NCBI GenBank assembly: GCA_035626515.1
Contig: DASPNM010000035.1
Span: forward strand, 1-64,000
DNA: 64,000 bases
Reading direction: 5' to 3'
Source of the DNA: DASPNM01 sp035626515
Lineage (GTDB): Bacteria; Bacteroidota; Bacteroidia; Chitinophagales; Chitinophagaceae
Of this stretch, positions 18,285 to 26,450 are shown piece by piece. A program made the translations under genes and the position numbers. The stretch's first letter is position 1. Every line of letters begins with the position of its first letter. The notes beneath the pieces were generated by a model that made no database searches, was not told the DNA's origin, and saw nothing but the letters and a program-made list of their open reading frames with translations.

Positions 18285-18674
18285 ATGAAACCACATTTCA
18301 GGCGCTACGCAATCATGACGTTCCTGGCCGCTGCCATCGGTACGACAGCGCTTCGCGCGGAGATCGCCATCACCGGCGAAGAAGACCCGGTGAAGCGGAA
18401 GAAAGAAAAAAGCAGGACGCACTCCTCGCTGAACAATTCTTCCGTTAAGATCTACCCCGACGCCATCCGTCGATCGATGCACGTGGTGGCGAAGGCGAAC
18501 GAAGGAAAACCTATTGAGTTTTTCGTGTTCGACCTGCAGGGCACGCTGGTGCAGAACCACAAAATGAACGCAAAGGATCACATACGGATCGAGGGCCTCG
18601 CCCGCGGTACCTATGTGTATCGCGTTTTTTGCGGCGATGAAGAAACCGCCAGCGGGAATTTCGAGATCCGCTGA
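18285..18674 (+). CDS. Small secreted protein resembling a stand-alone T9SS-tail domain
   Basis: 129 residues. An N-terminal signal-like segment (YAIMTFLAAAIGTTALRAE) is followed by a basic, polar linker and about 75 residues that follow the layout of type IX sorting tails: VKIYPDAIRR, a middle FFVFDLQGTLVQ, then IEGLARGTYVYRVFCGDEE and a final strand. The usual tail begins YPNP and ends in a lysine or basic strand; here YPDA replaces YPNP and no cargo domain precedes it. It may be a periplasmic beta-sandwich rather than an exported substrate. Function unknown. Confidence 0.65.
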   Translation: MKPHFRRYAIMTFLAAAIGTTALRAEIAITGEEDPVKRKKEKSRTHSSLNNSSVKIYPDAIRRSMHVVAKANEGKPIEFFVFDLQGTLVQNHKMNAKDHIRIEGLARGTYVYRVFCGDEETASGNFEIR

Positions 18675-18699
18675 TTGCCCGTTCACGATCGTCCCAACA

Positions 18700-18812
18700 A
18701 GCGGCAGAGAGCTTAATAAAATCTGATACCCGGTTGATAAAACCTAATCCGTTCTCTATTGGTACTCGCTTTCAGTTAAGTAGACAATTTTATTAAACAC
18801 TCTCTGCCCGCT
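18700..18812. repeat. Long imperfect inverted repeat
   Basis: The left arm 18700-18722 and right arm 18787-18812 are reverse complements with small gaps. Perfect sub-arms are TTAATAAAAT (18713-18722) with ATTTTATTAA (18787-18796), GCAGAGAG (18704-18711) with CTCTCTGC (18800-18807), and AGCG (18700-18703) with CGCT (18809-18812). The 64-bp interior shows no open frame. It could be a small mobile-element remnant or a folded RNA. Confidence 0.6.
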
Positions 18813-18852
18813 GCTGGGCTTGTAATTGCAGTTCTTAAATGGTCATAACTAA

Positions 18853-18965
18853 ACCCGTACCCTTTGCGCGGCAGGAGACCCGCGCGCGGTCATTGCGGTG
18901 AAAAACCGGCGCCCGTACCGCCGGCCGCTGCGGATCGCCCAGGTCTTCCTGCCCGCGATACGGGT
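18853..18965. ncRNA. Candidate rod-like structured RNA
   Basis: A nearly continuous hairpin can be drawn: ACCCGTA (18853-18859) with TACGGGT (18959-18965); GCGGCAGGAGACC (18868-18880) with 18942-18956, 13 pairs with two single-base bulges; GCGGTC (18886-18891) with GATCGC (18933-18938), one wobble; GCGG (18895-18898) with CCGC (18925-18928); CCGGCG (18906-18911) with CGCCGG (18919-18924) closing a 7-base loop. That is 36 pairs in 113 nt. It lacks the conserved apical loop of the SRP RNA. The transcribed strand is not known. Confidence 0.4.
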
Positions 18966-19053
18966 CTGCATGCGCCGCAACCCCACCGCCAGAAATTATC
19001 CCCCTCCGGGTTCGATTTTAAAAAAGTATCTTATATTAGGTTCCGATTTACAG

Positions 19054-19085
19054 AGGAGGGACCTCCTGAAACCCTTAATTTCAGG
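19054..19085 (+). promoter_or_regulatory. Overlapping leader hairpins
   Basis: AGGAG (19054-19058) pairs with CTCCT (19063-19067), and CCTGAAA (19065-19071) pairs with TTTCAGG (19079-19085). The two helices share CCT at 19065-19067, so they are mutually exclusive. They lie 55-86 bases upstream of the membrane-protein ATG at 19140. I could not match them to a known riboswitch. Confidence 0.35.
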
Positions 19086-19139
19086 GGCGGATGCCGAAAA
19101 GCCAAACGAGTAGGCCAAACCAAAAACAACCAGCTTATT

Positions 19140-19595
19140 ATGGAAAATTTGAATCTCCACAAACAGAGACTGTATGCGCTCATTGCTGCGGGTGTAGCGC
19201 TCATCGCACTGTTCCTGCCGTGGATGGCTGCAAAAGGTGGCTTTGGTGGTTCCGCTAATGGTCTGCGCAGCTGGGGACTCATCTCCCTCATCGGAGTTGG
19301 CGTCGTCGCTGCTGCCACGTTCATGGGCAATAAGACTTCCGCTTATGAAGGACAAAACAGACAGATCGCGCTGGGTGGATTCGCGGCAATTGGCCTGGGT
19401 GCGCTCATGTTCCTGGTTCGCATCCTGACCGGCTCGTCCGGCGCAGGCGGCTTTCGGGTTAAGTGGAGCAGCGTGTTCAGTCCGGGCATCGGGCTTTTCC
19501 TTACTCTCGTGATTGGCGTAGCGGGGCTGTTGTACCTGCTCGGCTACATCAAGGTTCCCCAGAACAAGCCTCCAGCGCCGCCGGCGACGCCATAA
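19140..19595 (+). CDS. Small four-helix membrane protein, function unknown
   Basis: 151 residues from the ATG at 19140 (MENLNLHKQRLYALIAA). Four hydrophobic segments are visible: about 10-29, 43-60, 75-95 and 116-140. Loops are rich in Gly and Ser. The C-terminus is a Pro/Ala tail (NKPPAPPATP). No catalytic motif is seen. The frame continues open upstream, but that part is unlike a protein and overlaps the structured region. A strong terminator follows. Confidence 0.72.
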   Translation: MENLNLHKQRLYALIAAGVALIALFLPWMAAKGGFGGSANGLRSWGLISLIGVGVVAAATFMGNKTSAYEGQNRQIALGGFAAIGLGALMFLVRILTGSSGAGGFRVKWSSVFSPGIGLFLTLVIGVAGLLYLLGYIKVPQNKPPAPPATP

Positions 19596-19615
19596 CTGAA
19601 TTTTAAAAACAATTG

Positions 19616-19641
19616 AAAACCCGGCTGCAGCCGGGTTTTTT
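19616..19641 (+). terminator. Bidirectional rho-independent terminator
   Basis: CCCGGC (19620-19625) pairs with GCCGGG (19630-19635) around a TGCA loop, flanked by AAAA and a T-run. It separates two convergent genes and would work on both strands. Confidence 0.85.
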
Positions 19642-19654
19642 ATTGGGAAAAAGA

Positions 19655-20428
19655 TTATTCCCCGAAAATCGCGTTCCGGATTTGGTAGATCAGCAACAAC
19701 AACGGCTCCGCGGTGATCACGACCAGGGTAATGTTCGCCAGCACTGCCGCAATAGTCAGTGAAATGGAGCCAAAGGACGTTTTGCGCGCGTAAAACCAGT
19801 CGAAATACGTAAAGAAACCGAACCCGGCGATAAAGAATACGTAAAGAATATTCAGCACGTCGACCCCGGCTGTGTGGTTGAGGAGAGCGTAAAGCGGAAA
19901 GCAGAGAATCTGGTACCAGGTGATCTCCCCAACCATGTAAGCATTCCCGATCAGGTGCTCCCCGTAATAATATTTTTTCCCCCGGAACATCAGCCAGGTT
20001 ACCAGGCTCATGAACGGGAGCTGCAGCAGCAGCAGGAAAGCCTGGAACTGCAGCAGCTGTTCGTTTACGAATTCTTCCCAGGCAGTCATGTTTGTATCCA
20101 CTTCAGTAACTCCCTGGACGCGCACCAGGCTGAAAAGAAGGGTATACAAACCCCCTGTGAGAAAAACGAAGTTCAGCGGGCGGTAATGCCGGGATCGCAC
20201 GCCGGCGAGGTACTCGCGAATCGCGGTGCCCGGCCGCAATGCAAGGCGGCGAATGGTGTACGGCAATCCGCGCTCGAAATTCATGACTGCATTCGGGATG
20301 TCCGTGATGACTTTCTTTAGCGTAAATCGTTTGTGCTTCTGGTATTCGCCGCAGTAGCTGCAGTACTCGCTGCTGATCTGCTCCCCGCAGGCAATGCAGC
20401 CCTGGGTGGGACGGTGGACCTCGTTCAT
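19655..20428 (-). CDS. DUF3667 membrane protein with zinc ribbon
   Basis: 257 residues. The N-terminus has two CxxC pairs (CIACGEQ and CSYCGE), a zinc-ribbon layout typical of DUF3667. It is followed by FTLKKVITDIPNAVMNFERG and TAIREYLAGVRSRHYRPLNFVFLTG, also characteristic. Five or so hydrophobic segments follow. Function is unknown. It begins 15 bp after the end of uvrA on the same strand and is probably cotranscribed with it. Confidence 0.87.
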   Translation of the reverse strand: MNEVHRPTQGCIACGEQISSEYCSYCGEYQKHKRFTLKKVITDIPNAVMNFERGLPYTIRRLALRPGTAIREYLAGVRSRHYRPLNFVFLTGGLYTLLFSLVRVQGVTEVDTNMTAWEEFVNEQLLQFQAFLLLLQLPFMSLVTWLMFRGKKYYYGEHLIGNAYMVGEITWYQILCFPLYALLNHTAGVDVLNILYVFFIAGFGFFTYFDWFYARKTSFGSISLTIAAVLANITLVVITAEPLLLLIYQIRNAIFGE

Positions 20429-20443
20429 AGGGCGATGAAGTTA

Positions 20444-23293
20444 TTAAACAAGCTCGGTTTTCAAAAATTGCGCCGTGTAACTTCCCTCGTGGCGGATGAG
20501 TTCTTCCGGCGTGCCCTCGAACAGCAGCTGGCCACCGCCGTCCCCGCCCTCGGGGCCCAGGTCAACGATATGATCGGCCATCTTGATCACGTCCATATGG
20601 TGTTCGATTACAAGTACGGTATTGCCGCGGTCCACCAGCTTGTTCAGCACGTGGAGCAGATGATGGATATCTTCGAAATGAAGGCCGGTAGTAGGTTCGT
20701 CCAGGATGTAAAACGTTTTCCCCGTATCACGCCGGGAAAGTTCGGTCGAAAGCTTGACTCGCTGCGCCTCTCCCCCGCTCAGCGTAACGGCTGACTGGCC
20801 CAGCGTAATGTATCCGAGGCCCACTTCTTCCAGCACGCGGATCTTGCGGTAGATGTAGGGCACATTTTGAAAAAATTCAACGGCTTCTTCCACGGTCATC
20901 TCGAGCACATCGGCGATGGACTTGCCTTTGTAGCGGATCTCCAGCGTTTCGCGGTTGTATCGCTTCCCGTTGCATTTTTCGCAATGCACGTAAACGTCCG
21001 GCAGGAAGTTCATCTCAATGACACGCATTCCCCCGCCTTCGCAAACATCGCAGCGGCCACTTTTTACATTAAATGAAAACCGTCCCGCATTGTATCCGCG
21101 GATCTTCGCTTCGGGTACCGATGCGAAGAGTGTTCGGATGTCAGTGAAGAATCCGCAGTACGTTGCCGGGTTGCTCCTGGGTGTGCGTCCTATGGGCGAC
21201 TGGTCGATCTCGATCACCTTGTCAATATGTTCCAGCCCTTTCACCGAACGATACTCCAGCGGCATCAGCCGGGACCCATAAGCATGCCTGGCAAGGATTG
21301 GGTATACTGTTTCCGTGATCAGCGTGGATTTTCCGCTTCCGCTGACGCCGGTGACTACGATGAATTTTCCCAATGGCAGTTTCACAGTTACGTCGCGCAG
21401 ATTGTTGCCGCGGGCACCCGTTAGCTCCAGGAATTTTCCGCTGCCCTTTCTCCGCTCGTCCGGAACGGGAATGCATTTGCGCCCGCTCAGGTAAGAGGAA
21501 GTCAGCGTTTCGAGTTTCAATAATTCCTCCGGCGACCCTTGTGCCACTATGCGGCCGCCGTGATAGCCGGCGCGCGGGCCGATATCGATCAGGTGATCCG
21601 CAGCCAGCATGATGTCGCGGTCGTGCTCCACAACGATGACCGTGTTTCCGATATCGCGCAGATTTTTCAGCGCGGCGATCAGCCTGTGATTGTCGCGCTG
21701 GTGCAGGCCTATCGAAGGCTCATCCAGCACATACGTAATTCCCTGCAGCTGCGAGCCGATTTGCGTGGCAAGGCGAATCCGCTGGCTCTCTCCGCCGCTG
21801 AGACTTTTTGAAGTCCGGTTGAGTGTGAGATAGCTGAGACCCACGTCGAGCAGGAAGGAAAGACGCTCGCGGATTTCCTTCAGCACATCGCGCGCGATCG
21901 TCTGCTGCTTTTTGCTGATGCGCAGCTCGATACCGTCCAGCCATGCGGCGAGATTATCCAGGTTCAGATTGCTCAGGTCTGCAATGTTCCGGCTGTCGAT
22001 GCGGAACCACAAACTTTCCTTCCGGAGCCGGGTCCCCTGGCAGCTCGGGCAGGGTTTCAGCTCCATGTAGCTTTCCGCCCAGTCGCGTAAACCTTCGCTG
22101 TAGCCATTGTTAAACCAGCGCTTGAGCATGTTGACAATCCCTTCGTATGGGGCCGAAGGGTCAAAATTGTTGGCTATGTCGGAAAGATCCAGCTCCGTTT
22201 CCCGCCCTTCTTCGTTGCCATACAGTAAAAGATTGAGCGCTGCCGCGGAAAGTTCACGGAGCGGTGTTTTTAGAGATATGCGGTGCTTGCGCGCCAGCTC
22301 CTGGACCTGCCGGTACACATATGCATCCCGTTCTTCGCCCAAAGGATGAATACCGCCTTCGCTGATGCTGAGCTCCCGGTCGGGGATCACCGATTCGAGG
22401 TTCACCGTAAAGCTGGTGCCCAGTCCCTTGCACGCGGGACAGGCCCCGTAAGGAGAGTTGAATGAAAATGAATTGGGCGAAGGCTCTTCGTAACTGATGC
22501 CAGTGTCCTCACACATCAGCTGCCTCGAATACTGCACGATATTCCGGTCGTTAACCATCAGGAACAGCAGATCTTTACCGAGCTTCAGCGTTTGCTGCAC
22601 ACTTTGGCTCAGCCTGGGCTTAAGGTCTTCCGTAACCACGAGGCGGTCCACCACAAGCTCAATATCGTGCACGCGATAGCGGTCCACCTGCATCTTCGGC
22701 GCGAGGTCTCTTACTTCGCCGTCCACCCGTACTTTCAAATATCCTTTTTTGCGCAGTTCCTCGAAAAGCTCACGGTAATGTCCCTTCCTTCCGCGCACGA
22801 CCGGGGCGAGTAACGCTACTTTCTGCTCTTCGTACCTCTGAAAAATGTTTTCAACGATTTCCTCCTCGCTCCATTTCACCATCTTCTTGCCGGTGTTGTA
22901 CGAATATGCTTCCCCGATCCGGGCGAACAGAAGACGCAGAAAATCGTAAATCTCGGTGACGGTGCCTACCGTGGAGCGCGGATTCTTGTTGGTGGTCTTT
23001 TGTTCAATCGAAATCACCGGCGACAGGCCGGTGATCTTGTCAACGTCAGGGCGTTCAATATCTCCTAAGAACTGGCGCGCGTAGGCGCCGAAAGTTTCCA
23101 TGTAGCGACGCTGACCTTCGGAGTAGATCGTATCAAATGCGAGAGATGATTTTCCGCTGCCGCTGATTCCGGTGACGACCACCACCTTGTTTTTCGGAAT
23201 AGTAATGTCGATATTCTTGAGGTTGTGCACGCGCGCTCCAAACACCTCGATAAACTGGTCGCTGGTCGAAACTATGTCGTTGACGGCAGCCAT
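20444..23293 (-). CDS. uvrA: Excinuclease ABC subunit A (canonical copy)
   Basis: 949 residues from the ATG at 23293. The first ATPase has Walker A GISGSGKSS (residues 42-50) and signature LSGGESQRIRLATQIGS; the second has GVSGSGKST and LSGGEAQRVKLSTELSRR, then ILDEPTTGLHFEDI. The zinc modules CPACKG, CPSCQG, CDVCEGGG and CEKCNGKRY are intact. The UvrB-binding region follows the first Walker A (VRGRKGHYRELFEELRKKGY). It recognises helix-distorting lesions and loads UvrB. A TACCTTCG sequence six bases before the ATG is a near match to the -7 box. A second uvrA lies at 41712-44558. Confidence 0.97.
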   Translation of the reverse strand: MAAVNDIVSTSDQFIEVFGARVHNLKNIDITIPKNKVVVVTGISGSGKSSLAFDTIYSEGQRRYMETFGAYARQFLGDIERPDVDKITGLSPVISIEQKTTNKNPRSTVGTVTEIYDFLRLLFARIGEAYSYNTGKKMVKWSEEEIVENIFQRYEEQKVALLAPVVRGRKGHYRELFEELRKKGYLKVRVDGEVRDLAPKMQVDRYRVHDIELVVDRLVVTEDLKPRLSQSVQQTLKLGKDLLFLMVNDRNIVQYSRQLMCEDTGISYEEPSPNSFSFNSPYGACPACKGLGTSFTVNLESVIPDRELSISEGGIHPLGEERDAYVYRQVQELARKHRISLKTPLRELSAAALNLLLYGNEEGRETELDLSDIANNFDPSAPYEGIVNMLKRWFNNGYSEGLRDWAESYMELKPCPSCQGTRLRKESLWFRIDSRNIADLSNLNLDNLAAWLDGIELRISKKQQTIARDVLKEIRERLSFLLDVGLSYLTLNRTSKSLSGGESQRIRLATQIGSQLQGITYVLDEPSIGLHQRDNHRLIAALKNLRDIGNTVIVVEHDRDIMLAADHLIDIGPRAGYHGGRIVAQGSPEELLKLETLTSSYLSGRKCIPVPDERRKGSGKFLELTGARGNNLRDVTVKLPLGKFIVVTGVSGSGKSTLITETVYPILARHAYGSRLMPLEYRSVKGLEHIDKVIEIDQSPIGRTPRSNPATYCGFFTDIRTLFASVPEAKIRGYNAGRFSFNVKSGRCDVCEGGGMRVIEMNFLPDVYVHCEKCNGKRYNRETLEIRYKGKSIADVLEMTVEEAVEFFQNVPYIYRKIRVLEEVGLGYITLGQSAVTLSGGEAQRVKLSTELSRRDTGKTFYILDEPTTGLHFEDIHHLLHVLNKLVDRGNTVLVIEHHMDVIKMADHIVDLGPEGGDGGGQLLFEGTPEELIRHEGSYTAQFLKTELV

Positions 23294-23454
23294 GGCATGC
23301 GAAGGTAAGACAGGCGTTGCGCTGTAACTGTCTGAATACGCTAACGAAACATTAACAGCTGCTGAAGTTTTCCACAAAATTTTAGTCTGGCACAGATTTT
23401 CGAAAATGTCGCTCGAGTACCTGTTTTTTCAGTGAAACATAAAAAACTTTATTT

Positions 23455-24069
23455 ATGAAAACGACCATTTTCATGGTAACAGGCCTGGTGTTGTCTCTCC
23501 TGGCCACCGTAACCCTCAGCGCCCAGGAAGTATGGGACGCTCGCAAAAATCCGACAGTAGATTCCATTCGTTCCAAGTATGAAGGAAGGCTCATTTCCCC
23601 GAAAGCTGCTCTTACAACCGTTGATATTTTCCCTGCAGTGGGCACCTACCAGGCTGGAGATGCCGCTGAAGCCGCAGCGAACGTTGTGATCAGTCTGGAC
23701 GCGGAAAACAAGGGTCTTGTCTGGATCGAGGGACTTCCTCAGGGAAGGATCAAAGCCATGCTGAGACAATCTCCGGCCGTGTATAAGATCCCTGCTCAGA
23801 AAACCGACGGAGGCAGGGAAGTGAAAGAAGGCGTGCTGATCTATGATCCGCAAAACAACCGCCTGGATATCTGCATCGGTTGCACTTTTTCCAGTGAAAA
23901 TCCCGGTGCAGCATTTGCCGCAGCAGAAGAAACGGAAACAATCGTCGTGAAGACCAAATCGGGCAAAAAAACAAAGACGGTAGCGAAGGCGAAACCCTGG
24001 TATTTCACCGCGAGCAAGTTGATCGAGACCACCGCCGCGGCCGCGGAAGCAGACCAGGAAAAAGACTAA
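23455..24069 (+). CDS. Secreted protein of unknown function
   Basis: 204 residues with a clear signal peptide (MKTTIFMVTGLVLSLLATVTLSAQ). The mature part contains two cysteines close together (ICIGCTF), an Ala/Glu-rich stretch and a basic patch (KTKSGKKTKTVAKAKPW), and ends EADQEKD. No known domain is recognised. It stands alone between divergent uvrA and the repeat array, with its own terminator. Confidence 0.72.
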   Translation: MKTTIFMVTGLVLSLLATVTLSAQEVWDARKNPTVDSIRSKYEGRLISPKAALTTVDIFPAVGTYQAGDAAEAAANVVISLDAENKGLVWIEGLPQGRIKAMLRQSPAVYKIPAQKTDGGREVKEGVLIYDPQNNRLDICIGCTFSSENPGAAFAAAEETETIVVKTKSGKKTKTVAKAKPWYFTASKLIETTAAAAEADQEKD

Positions 24070-24087
24070 TTAACCAGTGATCATTGG

Positions 24088-24117
24088 AGAGGTTGCCACC
24101 AGGCAGCCTCTTTTTTT
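24088..24117 (+). terminator. Rho-independent terminator
   Basis: GAGGTTGCC (24089-24097) pairs with GGCAGCCTC (24102-24110) around ACCA, with one wobble, followed by seven T. Confidence 0.85.
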
Positions 24118-24135
24118 GTTCGGAAGATAATGAGC

Positions 24136-24505
24136 ACCTGACTAATATACTCCCGTTGTCAACTTATCAACCTTTCAACCTTTCAACTTTTCAACCATAT
24201 AAGATGGTTAGCCTGCGGGTGTAGCGTGACCTGACTATATTCCCGGTGTCAACTTATCAACCTTTCAACTTTTCAACTTTTCAACCATTAAAATGGTTAG
24301 CCTGCGGGTGTAGCGTGACCTGACTAATATATTCCCGTTGTCAACTTATCAACCTTTCAACGTTTCAACCTTTCAACGTTTCAACTTTTCAACCTTTCAA
24401 CTTTTCAACCTTTCAACTTTTCAACCTTTCAACTTTTCAACTTTTCAACTTTTCAACCTTTCAACTTTTCAACTTTTCAACTTTTCAACCTTTCAACTTT
24501 TCAAC
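24136..24505. repeat. Three-unit tandem repeat with an expanded 8-mer array
   Basis: Units begin with ACCTGACTA at 24136, 24229 and 24318 (periods 93 and 89). Each carries TTATCAAC followed by NTTTCAAC 8-mers: three copies in units 1 and 2, and 19 uninterrupted copies in unit 3 (24354-24505). Units 1 and 2 end with a hairpin, AACCAT and ATGGTT, and a shared GCCTGCGGGTGTAGCGTG segment. The 64-codon open frame across the array is a by-product of the repeat. Confidence 0.85.
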
Positions 24506-24569
24506 AAGTCTGACTTCAAAGATCTTTACTGACCTTCCCGACTTTGCTGACTTTCCGGACTCAAAAAAG

Positions 24570-24661
24570 CGGTGAGGGAGGGATTCGAACCCTCGGTACG
24601 GGTTTGAAGCCCGTACGACGGTTTAGCAAACCGTTGATTTCAGCCACTCATCCACCTCACC
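24570..24661 (-). tRNA. tRNA-Ser(GCT)
   Basis: On the reverse strand the acceptor GGTGAGG pairs with CCTCACC and is followed by discriminator G. The anticodon loop TTGCTAA is closed by ACGGT/ACCGT and gives anticodon GCT. A long class II variable arm and a GGTTCGAATCC T-loop are present. No CCA is encoded. Confidence 0.95.
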
Positions 24662-24676
24662 AGTGACTGCTGTTGG

Positions 24677-24750
24677 TCGGGAGGACAGGATTCGAACCTG
24701 CGACCCCGTGGTCCCAAACCACGTATTCTACCGGGCTGAACTACCTCCCG
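24677..24750 (-). tRNA. tRNA-Pro(TGG)
   Basis: On the reverse strand the acceptor CGGGAGG pairs with CCTCCCG, discriminator A. The anticodon loop TTTGGGA, closed by CGTGG/CCACG, gives TGG. The T-loop is GGTTCGAATCC. It lies 15 bp upstream of tRNA-Ser and is probably cotranscribed with it. Confidence 0.95.
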
Positions 24751-24881
24751 AAGCCCTCGTCCTGCTGTCGTCAGGTTCTGCGGGGCAGACCCAAACAGTT
24801 GTAAAAAGGGTGGCAAAAATAAACAATTAATCGGCAAGAAACCACAAAACAAAACCCAAAACGGGGGTGGGAAAAAGCGGA

Positions 24882-26315
24882 TTACATGGCGGCCAGCTGC
24901 ACTTTCTGCTGCAGCTCGAGGACGTTCTCGCGGAACACGCCGTCTGTGTCCATTAGATCTTTTACCGTCTGGCAGGAATGAATGACGGTGGTGTGATCGC
25001 GCCCGCCGAAATGCTCGCCAATTGTTTTCAGGGAATTCTTCGTGAAAGCTTTCGCGAGGTACATCGTGATCTGCCGGGCCTGTACGATCTCGCGCTTGCG
25101 TGTTTTCTGCAGGAGCTTGTCGTAAGGCACGTCGAAATACTCGCATACCATTCGCTGAATGGTCTCGATGGTTATTTCCTTGCTTGAAGATTTAACGAAA
25201 TTGCGTAACACTTTTTTCGCCAGATCGAGGTCGATCTCCCTTCGGTTTAGCGAAGATTGTGCCAACAAGGATATAAGTGCTCCCTCGAGCTCGCGCACGT
25301 TGTTGCTGATGTTGTAAGCAATGTATTTCACCACTTCCTTCGGCATGTCCAGGCCGTCGTTCTTCATCTTCCGCTCCAGGATCTCAATGCGGGTATCGTA
25401 GTCCGGCACCTGCAGATCCGCGCTCAGTCCCCAGCGGAAGCGGCTCAGAAGCCGTTCCTGCACCCCTTCCAGGTCTTTCGGCGGCTTGTCCGACGTCAGG
25501 ATCAGCTGCTTCCCGGACTGATGCAGGTGGTTGAATATCGCGAAGAACGCATCCTGCGATTTTTCTGCCTTGGCGAAAAACTGTACATCGTCCAGAATGA
25601 GCACGTCGATGAGTTGGTAGAAATGAATGAAGTCATTGATGGCATTGTTGCGGCTGTGATCCATGAACTGGTTGATGAACTTTTCCGAGCTCACGTAAAG
25701 GACCACCCGGTTCGGGTGAAGTTTCTTTACCTCGTTGCCAATGGCCTGCGCCAGGTGCGTCTTCCCGAGGCCTACCCCGCCGTAGATGACCAGCGGGTTG
25801 AAGGAATTTGCTCCCGGCTTGTCCGCGACCGTCTTGCCGGCACGGCGCGCCACGCGGTTGCAGTCGCCTTCTATGAATGCGTCAAAGGTGTAAATGTGAT
25901 TCAGCTGCGGGTCGATTTGCATTTTTTTCAGACCCGGGATCACGAAGGGATTCTTCACAGGATTGTTTATGACCAGCGGAAAATCCATTTCGTTGTTGGA
26001 AAACGTTTTGAACCCCTGGCCGCTTACGTCCATGGTAAGTGGCTTGTTCTTGCTGTTGCCACTGTCCACCATGATCCGGTATTCCAGCCGCGCGTCCTTG
26101 CCCAGCTCGCGCTTCAGCGTCTTCGCTAATAAATTTACGTAATGTTCCTCGAGATATTCGAAAAAGAATTGACTGGGAACCTGGATGACAAGAACGTTGT
26201 TCTTGAGTGAGACGGGTTGGATCGGTTCAAACCAGGTTTTGTAGTGCTGCCTCTCAACGATGTCCTTGATGATCTTCAAACAATTGGTCCAAACTTTTTC
26301 AGCATTCTTCTCCAT
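24882..26315 (-). CDS. dnaA: Chromosomal replication initiator DnaA
   Basis: 477 residues. Domain I starts NAEKVWTNCLKIIKDIVERQ. The AAA+ domain has Walker A GGVGLGKTHLAQAIGNEV, Walker B VLILDDVQFFA and sensor motifs (LILTSDKPPKDLEGVQERLLSRFRWG). Domain IV ends with the signature FGGRDHTTVIHSCQTV, which reads DnaA boxes. It unwinds the origin and helps load the helicase. Upstream (26316-26450) is A/T-rich, but I see no TTATCCACA boxes there, so the origin cannot be placed next to the gene from this sequence. Confidence 0.98.
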   Translation of the reverse strand: MEKNAEKVWTNCLKIIKDIVERQHYKTWFEPIQPVSLKNNVLVIQVPSQFFFEYLEEHYVNLLAKTLKRELGKDARLEYRIMVDSGNSKNKPLTMDVSGQGFKTFSNNEMDFPLVINNPVKNPFVIPGLKKMQIDPQLNHIYTFDAFIEGDCNRVARRAGKTVADKPGANSFNPLVIYGGVGLGKTHLAQAIGNEVKKLHPNRVVLYVSSEKFINQFMDHSRNNAINDFIHFYQLIDVLILDDVQFFAKAEKSQDAFFAIFNHLHQSGKQLILTSDKPPKDLEGVQERLLSRFRWGLSADLQVPDYDTRIEILERKMKNDGLDMPKEVVKYIAYNISNNVRELEGALISLLAQSSLNRREIDLDLAKKVLRNFVKSSSKEITIETIQRMVCEYFDVPYDKLLQKTRKREIVQARQITMYLAKAFTKNSLKTIGEHFGGRDHTTVIHSCQTVKDLMDTDGVFRENVLELQQKVQLAAM

Positions 26316-26450
26316 CAGTCAAATAAGCAGTTTATATATTGAGTGTGTCTTGTCGCCTGAAAAATTCCGGAAAACGTTCACCGGATACGGAAACCAAAAA
26401 AAGTTTGACAGGGAGGCGAATATCTATAAATCTTTTCTAAAAAAAAATTT

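Larger units (their letters stand above)
18675..19139. other. Structured 465-bp intergenic region
   Basis: No convincing protein gene is present; the open frame reaching back from the next gene to 18864 is Arg/Pro-rich and unlike a protein. The region holds a long imperfect inverted repeat (18700-18812), a rod-like hairpin (18853-18965) and two overlapping short hairpins in the leader of the next gene (19054-19085). Confidence 0.6.

Noticed and set aside
18853..18965. SRP (4.5S) or RNase P RNA
   Set aside because: The conserved SRP apical motif and the RNase P core sequences were not found on either strand.
19030..19139. SAM-I, TPP, cobalamin or cyclic-di-GMP riboswitch before the gene at 19140
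   Set aside because: A few bases recall the SAM-I core (GAGGGAC, TGAAACCC), but its conserved downstream parts are absent, and the encoded membrane protein gives no supporting context.
24136..24505. CRISPR-like array
   Set aside because: The period is 8 bp with no unique spacers and no cas genes in the window; the longer 90-bp units are only three in number.
24338..24532. A 64-codon open frame with an 8-residue repeat rich in Phe, Ser, Thr and Gln
   Set aside because: Three 8-mers make 24 bases, so the frame stays open purely because of the DNA repeat; there is no sign of protein selection.
26316..26450. Replication origin next to dnaA
   Set aside because: The gap is A/T-rich, but I see no DnaA boxes (TTATCCACA type). 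The TTATCAAC sequences in the 24.1-24.5 kb repeat are not close enough to the consensus to count.
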